Shown piece after piece: positions 25,322 to 36,665 of a stretch of DNA of 64,000 nt. The notes under the pieces are model-generated. The model worked only from the letters and a program-made list of their open reading frames with translations, did no database searches and was not told the DNA's origin. The position numbers and the translations under genes were made by a program. The stretch is from Piliocolobus tephrosceles (taxonomy: Eukaryota > Chordata > Mammalia > Primates > Cercopithecidae). The first letter of the stretch is position 1. The number at the start of each line of letters is the position of its first letter. The stretch is from contig NC_045438.1 in the NCBI RefSeq assembly GCF_002776525.5, forward strand, positions 152,836,634 through 152,900,633, written 5' to 3'.

Positions 25322-26250
25322 GAAGGAGCGGAGCAGGTACTGGCCCTCTCTGCTGGGGGAAGACCCGCCCCTTTTCCGCAGCCCAAGCCGGGCGCAGTCC
25401 ACTGCGGCTGCGCGAGCCTGGCGCGCGCGGGGCGGGAACGCGGAAGGGGCTGGGGCTGCGGCGCGGAGGCGAGGACCAGACCGGGGGCGGGGCCGGCAGT
25501 GGGAGTGCGGGGCGCGGGGTGGGCGGCGTGCGACCCAGGGGGCGACAGAGGCAGCAGCAGCCGGAGGCCTGAGGAGAGGAGACCCGCGGCGGCGGCGGCA
25601 ATGCTGGAGACCCTGCGCGAGCGGCTGCTGAGCGTGCAGCAGGATTTCACCTCCGGGTGGGTATACGGTGGGCGACGAAAAGGGACCTGAGGGGGCCGGG
25701 CCGCGCCTGTGATGCCCCTGCCTCGCTCCCTTCCCCGCTCCCTTCCCCGTGCCTCGGTCCGGGGTCCGTCCCGCCCCGCACCTCCCCGCCCCGCCCCGCC
25801 GAGGAAAGTAACGAACTTCCCGGCGTCCTTGCGTTGGGCGGCGCAAAGAAACTTAGGTCCCTGCGGGCCGCCTCTGACGCGCACCCCCAGGACCAGGAGG
25901 CGCTCGGCGGCGTAGCGGAGCTCTCGGGGGGTGTGGGGACCCTGCGGTCCCCTCCCGGCAGCATCAGCCGGGCCCTGGCGGGGAGTCATGTGAGAAGCCA
26001 GCGCGCCTCACCGCTTCCGTCCCCGCGGCACAGTGGCCTGCGCCCCTTGGCCCAGCTGACACCTGCTCGTGCGCACCTGGTGCTGGGCCCGCCGCCCTCC
26101 CCGGGTCGGATCGCCCCGCGCAGTAGCGCGCACTCTCCGGCCCGAGCCTTCGGCGCCGCGGCTCGGCTTTCACGCTCGGCTAGCCGGCCTAACCCTTGGC
26201 AAAGCTGGCCGCCCCTCCCCGTTAGCGTTCTTTCTCTACCTCTGCCGTGA
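25322..26250 (+). promoter_or_regulatory. DTNBP1: CpG-island promoter of DTNBP1 with GC boxes
   Basis: GC- and CpG-dense DNA starts just after a (CAAAA)n run and extends past exon 1 into intron 1, in sharp contrast to the AT-rich flanks. Sp1-type GC boxes are visible at 25429-25436 (GGGGCGGG) and 25483-25494 (GGGGGCGGGGCC), about 170 and 110 bases before the ATG. More GC-box arrays (CCCCGCCCCGCC-like) lie downstream at about 25770-25800. I see no TATA box. A (GGC)4 run directly precedes the start codon. The transcription start cannot be fixed from sequence alone. The pattern fits a TATA-less, dispersed-start promoter. Confidence 0.9.
25601..25656 (+). CDS. DTNBP1: DTNBP1 (dysbindin-1) coding exon 1, start codon to donor
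   Basis: The ATG at 25601 opens 18 codons plus two bases (GG) and encodes MLETLRERLLSVQQDFTS, which I recognise as the N-terminus of dysbindin-1. The donor is GG|GTGGGT, and the split codon GG|G (Gly19) is completed by exon 2. Dysbindin is a cytosolic coiled-coil subunit of BLOC-1, the complex needed for cargo sorting from endosomes to lysosome-related organelles and synaptic vesicles. Human loss-of-function alleles cause Hermansky-Pudlak syndrome type 7, and the gene is a long-studied schizophrenia candidate. The start is supported by family identity and a purine at -3 (gca before ATG). Only the first 74 of about 350 residues are encoded in this window. The exon sits inside a CpG island, as expected for a broadly expressed gene. 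Confidence 0.97.
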
Positions 26251-26321
26251 GCTCAGCGCCTGGGCGAAGGCACTCTTAAGCAGGAGAAGCGACAGAACTC
26301 TAGGAATGCTTTTAATATCCA

Positions 26322-26465
26322 GCGGTTCCCAAACTTTGCTTAGAATCACCTGGGAAACTTGCAGAGTTCTGATGCCCGGGTCTCACCCCATAACTGTTAA
26401 CCAGAGTGCCTGGAGACGGCGTTTTAAAGATCCCCAGGGGATTCCAATGGGCACCAACGCCTGGT
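26322..26465 (+). mobile_element. MER5-family hAT MITE at the CpG-island edge
   Basis: 'agcggttcccaaactttgct' plus 'agaatcacctgggaaacttg' and 'gatccccaggggattcc' mark a MER5-type element in intron 1. Confidence 0.82.
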
Positions 26466-26477
26466 AACCACAGACCG

Positions 26478-26670
26478 AGACTCCGGCGTCAGATTGCCTA
26501 GGCATCCTGGCTCAACCACTAAACCAAACGTAGTTACTCAGCTGCCTTGCTTCAATGTACTGTTTCTGCTACTGTAAAATGGGGATAATGATGGTACTTA
26601 AAAGGTTATTACAAGGATTAATGAATTAACATGTAAAACACGAAGTAAGCATTATGTCAGTAGTGTTACT
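26478..26670 (-). mobile_element. MIR SINE
   Basis: Antisense MIR: 'gcatcctggctcaaccacta', 'tactgtaaaatggggataat', 'attacaaggattaatgaatt'. Confidence 0.85.
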
Positions 26671-26839
26671 TAGTGCGTAATTCATTTTAATTTTTTCATT
26701 CCTTTAAAATGAAAAAGATCTTTGAAAAGGATCTTTCAACTTTAGCTTACAAATCCTGTTGGAGGATACACTGAATGTGAGAGCATTTTCACTCATACTG
26801 TTTTAAATTTCTATCCTCCCACCTCCCCACCCCCCCCCC

Positions 26840-27129
26840 TTTTTTATTGAGATGGAGTCTTGTTCTGTCGCCCAGGCTGGAGTGCAGTGGCGTGATCTCA
26901 GCTCACTGCAACCTCTGCCTCCCAGATTCAAGCAATTCTCCTGCCTCCACCTCCCGAGTAGCTGGGACTACAGGCGCCCGCCACCACGCTTGGCTAATTT
27001 TTGCATTTTTTAGTAGAGACGGGTTTCGCTGTGTTGGCCAGGCTGGTCTCGAACTCCTGACCTTGTGATCCGCCTGCCTCGGCCTCCCAAAGTGCTGGGA
27101 TTACAGGCGTGAGCCACCGTAGCCCGTCC
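26840..27129 (-). mobile_element. AluY/S, antisense
   Basis: Nearly full-length Alu following a C-run (26828-26839). Confidence 0.94.
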
Positions 27130-27144
27130 ACCCCTCCCCCGCCC

Positions 27145-27307
27145 TTTTTTTTTTTTAAAGGTGACAAGGTCTTGCCCTGTCGCCCATGCTGGAGTGCAGT
27201 GGCGCTGTCATAGCTCACTGCAGCCCCCAACTCCTTTGTGTAAGCGATCCTCCCTCCTAGGCTTCCTAAAGTGTTGGGATTATAGGTATCAGTCACTGCT
27301 CCCAGCC
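27145..27307 (-). mobile_element. Alu monomer (AluJ/FLAM-like), antisense
   Basis: Diverged monomer from a T-run to 'cagtcactgctcccagcc'. Confidence 0.8.
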
Positions 27308-28320
27308 TTGTTTGGAATTTCTAATGAGAAAGATTGTTAGCCAAAATTTTATCTTATTGGACAAGAATGTTAATACTATTTGCATATTGGGCGTTGAATA
27401 ACAACAAACTGTCAAATGCTTGAGCACTTACCACCCGTCAATCATTTTTGTTATTTTGGTGTTTAAAAAGTTAGTTATGGATACTCCGAGTCATTCACTG
27501 ATGGGTGTACTTGCATGCTTACATTTTGTTCTCCCTATTTAGTAAAAGTACCTTCTTTTCAGAGCGTAAATTGTTGTATTGAAAACCTTTTGATGTGATG
27601 CTGAAATGGCCCATTTGTAGCATGCGAGTGACCATTATTCTCCTGTTAGTACTTCATGGAATTCCTTGATGGCATAACAGCCCATCTTGTAGTTACTATA
27701 ACTCTGTAGGTCACATGGTTGCCTCAGAAGCATTCACGCTCCTGACCTTTGTCAGAAGACGTTTTACCCAGGAATGTAGATTCTGGACTGGGCTCTGGAC
27801 TGCTGGGGCACAAACCATCCTGGGAGATCAGGGTAACCCTAAACGTTTAGAGTTTAGTTAGGGAGAGACATGCTAAAGGGATCTGGTTAGAACCCCTTGG
27901 AAACTGACTTGACTTCTTAAAGATGCCGTAGTCTGGGGCCATTTTGGAGCTAGACATCCTCAGAGGGCTTCATTAGGTCCTTTGTTGGCTTTCTCCTGTA
28001 CACGTCACTTTCAGCTGACAAACCACTGGACTCTCAGTGTGTGCCATTAGCCTGTCACCTGGTGGAGAAATAACTCATCTCCGAGTGATGTCAGTCTCTC
28101 AGTAGACCCGTAACTCTAGTGCCTGATGTTCACTTTCTTCAGGTCCTCAATTTCCTACACCTAATCTGTTCGATTAAACTTTTCCATATTCAGCTTGAGA
28201 TTGACCTACTTTACATAGCTGACTATTTTTGCCATGAGGAGAAACAATGGCACTAAACACAGGATTCATGTGTTTATTATATGTTGGTAATGTGGAATTC
28301 AAAGATTGGAGACATGACCT
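27308..28320. other. DTNBP1: Unique intron 1 DNA
   Basis: No exon or repeat recognised. Confidence 0.5.
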
Positions 28321-28564
28321 GCATCACTAAAAAAGAAACACATTACATAAATGCAATGCTGATATCACAGCTAATAAAATTAACACTAATTCTTTTATAT
28401 TATCAATTATACAGTCCATAATCAGATTTCTTTTGTTTTTAGAAATGACTTTTTACAGTTGGTTTGTTCAAATCCAGATCAGATAAGTTTCACACATTAA
28501 ATTTGTTTAAAAACCAATTTTTGAAACAGATGACTGTTAAAGAGCCACATGGGGAAGCTTTTTT
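28321..28564 (+). repeat. L1M-derived segment, copy A of a paired repeat
   Basis: Shares about 240 bp at roughly 92% identity (my hand alignment) with copy B at 33937-34070 plus 34789-34890. The landmark 'agaaatgactttttacag' and the following 'ttggtttgttcaaatccag' match old L1 3' UTR sequence. Confidence 0.8.
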
Positions 28565-28566
28565 GT

Positions 28567-28993
28567 TGTCCCAGCTACTTGGGAGGCTGAGGCAGGAGGA
28601 TCCCTTAAGCCCAGGAGTTCAAGACAAGCCTGGGCAACACAAAGAAACCCCATCTCTTGTCTGGGCATGGTGACTCATGCCTGTAATCTCAGCATTTTGG
28701 GAGGCCGAAGCAGGCAGATCACGAGGTCAGGAGTTCAAGACCAGCCTGGCCAACATGGTGAAACCCCATCTCTACTAAAAAATATAAAAATTAGCTGGCC
28801 ATGGTGGTGTGCGTCTGTAATCATAGCTACTTAGGAGGCTGAGGCAGGAGAATGTCTTGAATCCAGGAGGTGGAGGTTGCAGTGAGCCGAGATCACATCA
28901 CTGCACTCCAGACTGGACGACATAGCAAGACTCCGTCTCAAAAAAAAAAAAAAAAAAAAGAGAGAAACCCCATCTCTTAAAAAAGAAAGAAAA
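28567..28993 (+). mobile_element. Old Alu fragment split by a younger Alu
   Basis: An old Alu piece (28567-28658, A-rich remainder 28979-28993) contains a complete younger Alu at 28659-28962. The younger copy's target duplication AGAAACCCCATCTCTT (28643-28658 and 28963-28978) is itself Alu sequence. Confidence 0.92.
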
Positions 28994-30050
28994 AATGGAA
29001 AAGACATGACCTTGGCCACCCAGAACTATCTCATTGGACTTGGCGTTTCTGTAGAACACTTGGTGGCAGAGCAAGTGTGTGGAAACCAGAGCAGCTGCCT
29101 TCTAAAATAATTGGAAACACCAGGTGTGCACGTTGCCCCAGGGACTGAATGGAAGGCCTCAGGCATTTCTGGGCTCCTTCAGTGTGGCCAGTGCAGCTCC
29201 AGCTGCCCACTGTCACCCAGAGCAGCATCCTCTCTTCAGAGCTTCTCTGATCATTTTCACTTTCTGAAAACTCATATGAAGGCCCTAACTCTAGAAAAAA
29301 CTTACTTTTTTTCATTTTTAGTAAAATCGGACGATTCCTTATCAGTCTCAGCATGTCACTTTGGTGATGAAATCATGTCCAATGAGAATGAATTTCTACA
29401 TTCCGTTCAAACTTAGAAAAAGTGCAGCTTAAGATCATTATTCTTTAAGGGCAGTGTAGAGATTACTGGTGGTTTGGGAGGAACTCTAGGTTGTCCATGG
29501 ACTTAATGGCCTTTTTTGTAAATTTTTATGCGTAGTAACAATTATGTCAACATTGAGAACAACTAGTGATTACATCACATTCTTTCTGCCTTAATTGGGT
29601 GGTAGGCCAGCTGAAGGCCACAGACTGAAGAAGACTGGTTCTGAGCTTCACTCCAAGATCTTTTCCCCTCACCTAAAGTGAGTTGTAATTTGATTTAACT
29701 GAGTCAGAATTCTTGGAGCCTTTTGGAGAGTTCTCATAAAATGCCCCTTTTTACAGAGATTGACTTGAGCTCTCGGGGAGACTTTTGGACATGCCGAAGT
29801 ACATGCTTCGAAGCCACTCTGGTCTTTGACTTTTACCTTTTGAGCTGTTATGGCCAAAGGCCTCAGGATTGAGGTATTTGACATGCAAACCCTTCAGGGA
29901 ACTGAAAATCCGATTTACTGATGGGTTTACAGCTGCCTGTCACAGGCTGGTGTTTCCTGTTTGTGATGCACTGGGTTCCTGTGGTTAGGGATAAAAAACC
30001 TGCTATTGTTGCAACTAGACAGTGGGTGTTTCCCCCTCAAAGCCCTCACT
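28994..30050. other. DTNBP1: Unique intron 1 DNA
   Basis: No exon, RNA or repeat recognised. Confidence 0.5.
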
Positions 30051-30115
30051 GCCCCTGCCCCCCACCTCTGCCCCTGCCCCCACCTCTGCCCCTGCCCCCA
30101 CCTCCACCCCTGCCC
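30051..30115. repeat. C-rich minisatellite, 18-bp unit
   Basis: About 3.5 copies of a GCCCCTGCCCCCACCTCT unit on a C-rich strand. Confidence 0.92.
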
Positions 30116-31830
30116 GGTGTCCTCATTCTCTCTTCTTCGGTCCTTGTAGTGTCTACCAAAACCTGCACAAAATGGGAGGAGCCAGTCATCTAAACCACCA
30201 TGTGTCAAATGGTGAAGTGTTGCTTGAAATGTTGACTTTTCCAGGATTAACCATCTTCTTAATAAAATGAGAAGAGTCTCAATATTCAACTTGATTTAAT
30301 AAATATCTACTGAGTTCCTATTAAGTGCCAGTGCCAGACACTAGACTGGGCCCTCAAAGTGTCCTTTTTCTTAGAAGCTAAAAAAAGATCTGAGAGCCCA
30401 TATGCTCAGTTTTTCCTGGTCTCTCCTAAGCAGTGTCTGTATATTGGGCCAGATCCTGCAGGTACAAAGGTGACTAAAACAGTCTCTGCCCACCAGATGC
30501 CCTAGACTGGTGCTGATGTAAAGCAAAGCAGAATGAACAGAATGTTAAATATACAAATAGTATGGTATGTGAGTCTGAGGGAAGAGTCATTAGTTAGGAT
30601 GCATTTACAGAAGGCTTCAAAGAGGAGGGGTTTCTAAAACTAGGCCTTGAAGAATGAGGAGAAATTGCGATAGATTTGGATAAGCGCATTTCAGAGATGG
30701 AAGCAGTCCTGGGAGATGAAGCTGGAAAGGAAGTTTAGTGCCTGACAATAGAGTATCTTAAATGCTTTGCTTAATTAATTTGTCAAATATTTATTGAGTG
30801 CTTACTATGTAGCAGGCACTATTTCAGGTACTGGGGATATAGCAGAGAACAAACCAGATAGCAAGTAAGATCCTTACTCTCGTTCTAGTAGCAGAAGGTC
30901 TAGAATATCTAGAAGGCCATAAGTTCTGTGGCTAAAAATCAGGCTGAGAAGATGGCCTACCTGTACTTCTGGAAAAATATTTCTGTATTTCTGGAAGAAT
31001 AACGTGAGAGGCCTTGTGATAGGAAGATTGGGGATGGGGTAGAGGGAGATTATCGTGAGAGGCCGTGTGATCGAAGATTGGGGATGGGGTAGAGGGAGAT
31101 TATTTAGGAGGCTGTAATGAAGGTCCAGGTGGGAGGGTAAGCCAGTGCTGATAGAAGTTTAAAGGAGGGATTGGATGTGTTAGGCACTGGACGGATTAGA
31201 CAGCAGTGGGAGATGAAAAAGGTACAGAAATTGACAATGTGAATTTGGAGGTATCTTAGATAAATGGTATCATATGCCAACATGAAAGAATTTAAGAATA
31301 GGTTTGAGAGAGAAGGAACAGTTAACGGTGAATTTGTGGTGAGCTTGACAGCTGAGAAGCAGTTGGAAATTTCAGATGCGCTCAGGTGAGAGGTGAGAAC
31401 TTGAAGCCATGTATTTGGGATTTAGGATAAAGGCTTTAGGATGAAGATAGTCTAAATTCATCTTTCTTTCCTGAGTCTGAGCAGCTTTTGTGTGATTTTC
31501 TTAGGCTTTGGACCTTAGGTCATTTACAGTTTTAAGTGTGATTGAGGCTTTGGCTTTTCCCCGATCTCGCTTAAGAGAGAGAAAAAGTTGATGAACACTG
31601 ATGTGAAAATGTAATAGATTGGATGTGCCTTATGACAAAATATGCTAATTCATATATTTCTGTGGTGCTTTAAAGCAATTGTCCTCACCTTTCCTAATAG
31701 CCAATGATGTAGACAGTTGGAAATTGAGGTACAAATAAATGAAGCATCTTGCAGGTTCCCCACCCTGTTGAGTCACCGGCAGATCTCATCAGCCGTTGTA
31801 GTACTCAATGCATCATTCTGTTTATGTACA
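30116..31830. other. DTNBP1: Intron 1 DNA with old-repeat traces and a 51-bp tandem duplication
   Basis: About 30290-30860 contains L2/MIR-era motifs ('ttgagtgcttactatgtagc'). The duplication is at 31003-31103. No exon recognised. Confidence 0.5.
31003..31103. repeat. Tandem duplication, units of 51 and 50 bp
   Basis: Two adjacent copies beginning CGTGAGAGGCC and ending GGGAGATTAT. They differ at only a few positions. Confidence 0.96.
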
Positions 31831-32050
31831 TCTTTTTCTTTTCTTTTTTGCTCCGAGACAGGGTCTCACTCTGTCACCCAGGCTGGAGTGCTGTGGTATG
31901 CTCATGGCTCACTGCAGCCTCAACCTCCTGGGTTCAAGCAATCCTCCCACCTCAGCCTTCCGAGTAGCTGGGACTACAGGCATACACCACCACGCCTGGC
32001 TAATTTGTGTATATTTGGTAGAGACAGGATTTTGCCATGTTGCCCAGGCT
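31831..32050 (-). mobile_element. AluJ-like, antisense, partial
   Basis: T-rich start, first arm and the beginning of the second. A short duplication TACATCTTTTT flanks it. Confidence 0.88.
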
Positions 32051-33062
32051 TATCTACATCTTTTTACACTTTTCGTCTAAGCAGTTTTGTGAATGACCCC
32101 CCTTTTTCAGTAAGAAGCCTCCATTTTAGTATTTTCTACAAAGATCAAAGACATAAATATGCTGATGTCAAATTAAGGTGAAGTTGTTGGAGAGATCTAA
32201 AAATAAAATTATTGAACGTTATGACGAATTTGAGGTTTAGTGCTTTCAACTTGAAAGTTGTCAGTAGAAAATAATTGTCAGATGTCTCACTTAGTCTCTA
32301 TATTAATATGCTCACACAGCACTTATGTGTTCATGGGTATATGGTACTTGGGAGAAGACCAAGACTAGGGCTGGACAAGCCTTTTGTAGGCACATTGGGA
32401 ACCTCTACTTTATTTCACCTTAGCCCAGTAATGTAGTACACTGGTTTCTCAACTTGCTTGATGGGGATCACCTTTATTATAACTTTCATTTGAAAGTAGC
32501 TCTATAGTTTCCAGAATGCCACCAAGGTCACATTTGGAATGTTGTTGAATTGTTTTGGCACATCTTTATGGTGGAATATAATGCTACCATTTTACATTTG
32601 AGGAAACTGGAATATTCCCCCTGGATCAATATTCCCTTCACAGCATGTCATGCTATTGTAGGACATTAAACAGACTTTATGAGTGGATTGTTTCCGGGAC
32701 AGAATAAGTTCTCCAGAGAAACTGGAGTTAGCCCAAAATAAAAATAGTGGGCTAATTTCAGGTGAATTCTGGGTTTTGAGGATGTTATTTCAGAAAGTAC
32801 CTTTTTGGTTTTTTGTTACTTTCTTAAGTATATCTGATATTTGTATTTTTCATCTTAATAGTTGGAAACAAGAAAGTTTAGCAGGCAAAAAGATGACTAT
32901 TTTCAACTTTCCTATAGCTGCTTTTTTTTTTACTTTTTTTTTTTTTTAACTTTGTTTTACTTTCCTATAGCTACTTTGTTTTTTACTTTGTTTTTTAGGA
33001 GGGAAAAAGATGACTATTTTCAACTTTCCTACGGCTACTTTGTTTTCTTCAGTAGTTTCTTG
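32051..33062. other. DTNBP1: Intron 1 DNA with local duplication
   Basis: A 33-bp unit beginning AAAAAGATGACTATTTTC occurs at 32887-32919 and 33004-33036, with a third partial copy at 32959-32978. T-runs lie between. No exon recognised. Confidence 0.7.
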
Positions 33063-33364
33063 GGCCGGGCACGGTGGCTCAAGCCTGTAATCCCAGCACT
33101 TTGGGAAGCCGAGACAGGCGGATCACGAGGTCAGGAGATCGAGACCATCCTGGCTAACCCGGTGAAACCCTGTCTCTACTAAAAAATACAAAAAAAAAAC
33201 TAGCCGGGCATGGTAGCGGCGCCTGTAGTCCCAGCTACTCAGGAGGCTGAGACAGGAGAATGGCGTGAACCCGGGAGGCGGAGCTTGCAGTGAGCTGAGA
33301 TCCGGCCACTGCACTCCAGCCTGGGCGACAGAGCGAGACTCCGTCTCAAAAAAAAAAAAAAAAC
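33063..33364 (+). mobile_element. AluY of Old World monkey type
   Basis: 'gctcaagcctgtaatccc' and 'gagatccggccactgcactc' present. Short target duplication AGTTTCTT. Confidence 0.95.
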
Positions 33365-33469
33365 AGTTTCTTTTCTGCATTTTGGCACATTGGCAATTTA
33401 TTTGGAGAAGATGTAGTGAGAAAAGATGAATACCTAAAAGATTGTTTTTGTTATTAAAAATGGTTTTTT

Positions 33470-33762
33470 GGCTGGGTATGGTGGTTCATGCTTCTAATCC
33501 CAGCACTTGGGGAGGCTGAGGTGGGAGGATAGCTTGAGCCCAAGAGTTCAAGACCAGCCTGGGCAACGTAGGGAGACCCCTGTCTCTACAAAGGATTTTT
33601 AAAAGCTAGCTAGGTGTGGTGGTGTGAGCCTGTAGTCCCAGCTATTCGAGAGGCTAAGGTGGGAGGATTGCTTGAGGCCAGGAGCTTGAGACTGCAGTGA
33701 GCTATGATTGCTCCGTTGCACTCCAGTCTGGGTGACGCAGCAAGACCCTGTCTCAAAAAAAA
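33470..33762 (+). mobile_element. AluJ-like
   Basis: Diverged full-length Alu with 'gcttgaggccaggagcttga'-type old subfamily sequence. Confidence 0.93.
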
Positions 33763-34890
33763 TTGTTTTTTTACAAAGTTTCAAACACACACAGACAAAT
33801 AGAATAACACAATGAACCACATAAATCAGTAACTCAGATTCAATAATTTTCAGATATTCCCATGTTTGCCTTGTCTCTTGCTTTATTTATAAAGTAAATG
33901 TCAGACTTGCCTACTATACCTGTGATATGTCAGCTTGCATCACTAAAAGAAACACATTACATAAATGCAATGCAGATATCATAGCTAATAAAATTAACAC
34001 GAATTCTTTGATATTATCGATTATGCAGTCCATAATCAGATGTCTTCTTCTTAGAAATGACTTTTTACAGTCAGGAAACAACAGGTGCTGGAGAGGATGT
34101 GGAGAAATAGGAACACTTTTACACTGTTGGTGGGATTGTAAACTAGTTCAACCATTATGGAAAACAGTATGGCAATTCCTCAAGGATCTAGAACTAGATG
34201 TACCATATGACCCAGCCATCCCACTACTGGGTATATACCCAAAGGATTATAAATCATGCTGCTATAAAGACACATGCACACGTATGTTTATTGCGGCACT
34301 ATTCACAATAGCAAAGACTTGGAATCAACCCAAATGTCCATCTGTGACAGACTGGATTAAGAAAATGTGGCACATATACACCATGGAATACTATGCAGCC
34401 ATAAAAAAGGATGAGTTTGCGTCCTTTGTAGGGACATGGATGCAGCTGGAAACCATCATTCTTAGCAAACTATCACAAGAACAGAAAACCAAACACCGCA
34501 TGTTCTCACTCATAGGTGGGAACTGAACAATGAGATCACTTGGACTCAGGAAGGGGAACATCACACATGGGGGCCTACAATGGGGAGGGGGGAGGGGGAA
34601 GGGATTGGATTGGGAGTTATACCTGATATAAATGACGAATTGATGGGTGCTGACGAGTTGATGGGTGTAGCACACCAACATGGCACAGGTATACATATGT
34701 AATAAACCTGCACGTTATGCACATGTACCCTAGAACTTAAAGTATAATAAAAAAAGAAAAAAAAAAAAAAAGAAATGACTTTTTACAGTTGGTTTGTTCA
34801 AATCCAGATCAGATAAGTTTCACACATTAAATTTGGTTAAAGACCAATTTTTAAAATATGACTGTTAAACAGCCACGTGGGAAAGCTTTT
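33763..34890 (+). mobile_element. Old L1M 3' UTR (copy B) interrupted by a young L1
   Basis: The left part (33763-34070) and right part (34789-34890) are continuous old L1 3' UTR once the 34071-34770 insertion and its duplication are removed. Confidence 0.82.
34071..34770 (+). mobile_element. 5'-truncated L1PA, ORF2 C-terminus plus 3' UTR and A-tail
   Basis: A 700-bp insertion with a perfect 18-bp target duplication AGAAATGACTTTTTACAG (34053-34070 and 34771-34788). The end of ORF2 is open to its stop near 34526, with recognisable C-terminal motifs such as DPAIPLLGIYP and WHIYTMEYYAAIK. The 3' UTR contains a G-rich tract (34579-34604) typical of primate L1 and ends in a poly-A tail. It cannot be autonomous. 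Confidence 0.97.
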
Positions 34891-36665
34891 ATTGAATCTT
34901 CCAACAATTTTACTTTCTGTTTCCTGTAACACTCCTTTTTTCCCTTTCATTTCAAACTAGTTTTTTCTTTTTGCGGGTGGCGGGGAGGAGATGGGCGGAC
35001 AGAGAAGAGAATCCCAAACTTGGCATATTACAATTAAGAAATTAAAAGTTTGTTTTAGAAATAAATAGTTGAAATACCAACTTAGAGATTTGCTAGATCA
35101 TATAATTAGAGTAGTCCAAAGAGGATCTTAGGAATTCCCTTTCACCGTCAACTGTATAGAATTGTCCTGAATCACTAAAAATAATGCAAGAATCATTTTG
35201 AGTATGACGTACTGCTGTATATAACTAGGATAATTTTGCCTGAGATGTTCTAAGTATTTTGATCAAATTGTATAGTGCAAGTGGTAGAACATGGCCATAA
35301 AAACTGTTTTCCTTAGCTTTTGCTTAATCTTGGTTTAAACCAGATTTACTAGTTTCCAAGATAAGCTTAGAAATTTATATTAGACTTTTACATAATTTCC
35401 TAGACTTATCTAGAGAAATATGCAAATTACTTTTGTATTAAAGAGATTACTGAATCTTTTGAATGTTGCAGAGGAATTGATCTTGTCAACATTTTATTTT
35501 TTGAAAAAGATCATAGAGTAATATGAAACTCTTTGTATGACATTGGCATTCTAATTTGGTTTAAAAAAATGCAGTTTATCAGAAGTCCACATATGGTGCT
35601 TAATCAGACATTATAGACAGAAAAGATAGAATCCTGTTTCAGAACCAGCATGCATAGTTGTGCAGGTTGTACACTGTACAATGCATAGTTGAGTCATTCA
35701 TGCAAGAGTCAACTTGTATATTACAGTTTCTGGCTGATGGTAGTAAAGTGTCTGGAGGAAGGAACACCATTTCTGTTTTTACAAAGACTTTGTAGGGGCT
35801 AGCAGTTGTACTGTGGCCTCTATTTTCAGTTTCTATTTACAAATGAATATTTGTTGAAGTGATTGAGAAGAATGTGTACATGATATCTCATTTTACATAT
35901 TACCACATACTATAGCTCTCACTTACTGGCAACCTCAGTTATCTGTAACAGAGTCCACAGCCAAAATAAAGTAAAACTGGACCAGTGAAGTGAAAATAAA
36001 TTGTATAGTTTATGAACATCATATTTTACATTTAAAAGAGCCTGTTAATTCTATATATGCAGCTCTAGCCCATTTATCTGTTTTCCAGTGCAATAATTTA
36101 AAGCAGCAAGTAGAGGGGAGGAGACTGCTAGAGTTAAATAGCTAGCAGAAGCAGTGAGTGAGAGCTGACAGCCAGGTGGCCAATGGTAGAGAAAGAAAAT
36201 TTAGGAAAGGTAAACATAAGAGCCCAAACAGACACAAAGCTACCATAGATTGGTTTCAGCTTAATAGATGAAGATGCATTTCTAGCTCAGAAGTATCAGG
36301 GGAGAGTACTGTTTTGCTGCAAAATGTAGTCAATGATGTTCTTAATACTGATCCTGAGTTATCCCAAAATGTTAAACGAGATATGCCAAATCCTCTTTAA
36401 TGAAAGAAGTTTGCGATATATTTTAAAAAGCTTTTTCTCCACTAAAATTTCAAATACTGTGGGCGCTTAAAGAGATTTGAATGCTGGGTAGCATCTACTT
36501 AATGAAGTGTGCTGCTTAGATATCTTTGTTACCTATTTATTTCTCCTATGTGGAACATTACTTTTTCTAAAGATGCCAGATAAATTATGTTTCTGTGGTC
36601 TGATCACATTTAGGAATCTTTGTTTCTAAAAAAGGGACTTGAGGTAAGTGAGAATATGAAAATAA
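34891..36665. other. DTNBP1: Unique intron 1 DNA
   Basis: AT-rich. No exon or repeat recognised. Confidence 0.5.

Noticed and set aside
25229..25989. Long minus-strand open frames through the CpG island, suggesting a bidirectional gene
   Set aside because: GC-rich DNA lacks stop codons by composition. The peptides are low-complexity Pro/Arg/Ala and resemble no known protein. A divergent non-coding transcript is possible but cannot be shown.
33927..34526. 199-codon plus-strand frame that looks like a novel protein
   Set aside because: It is a chance fusion of old L1M sequence with the ORF2 C-terminus of the L1 inserted at 34071.
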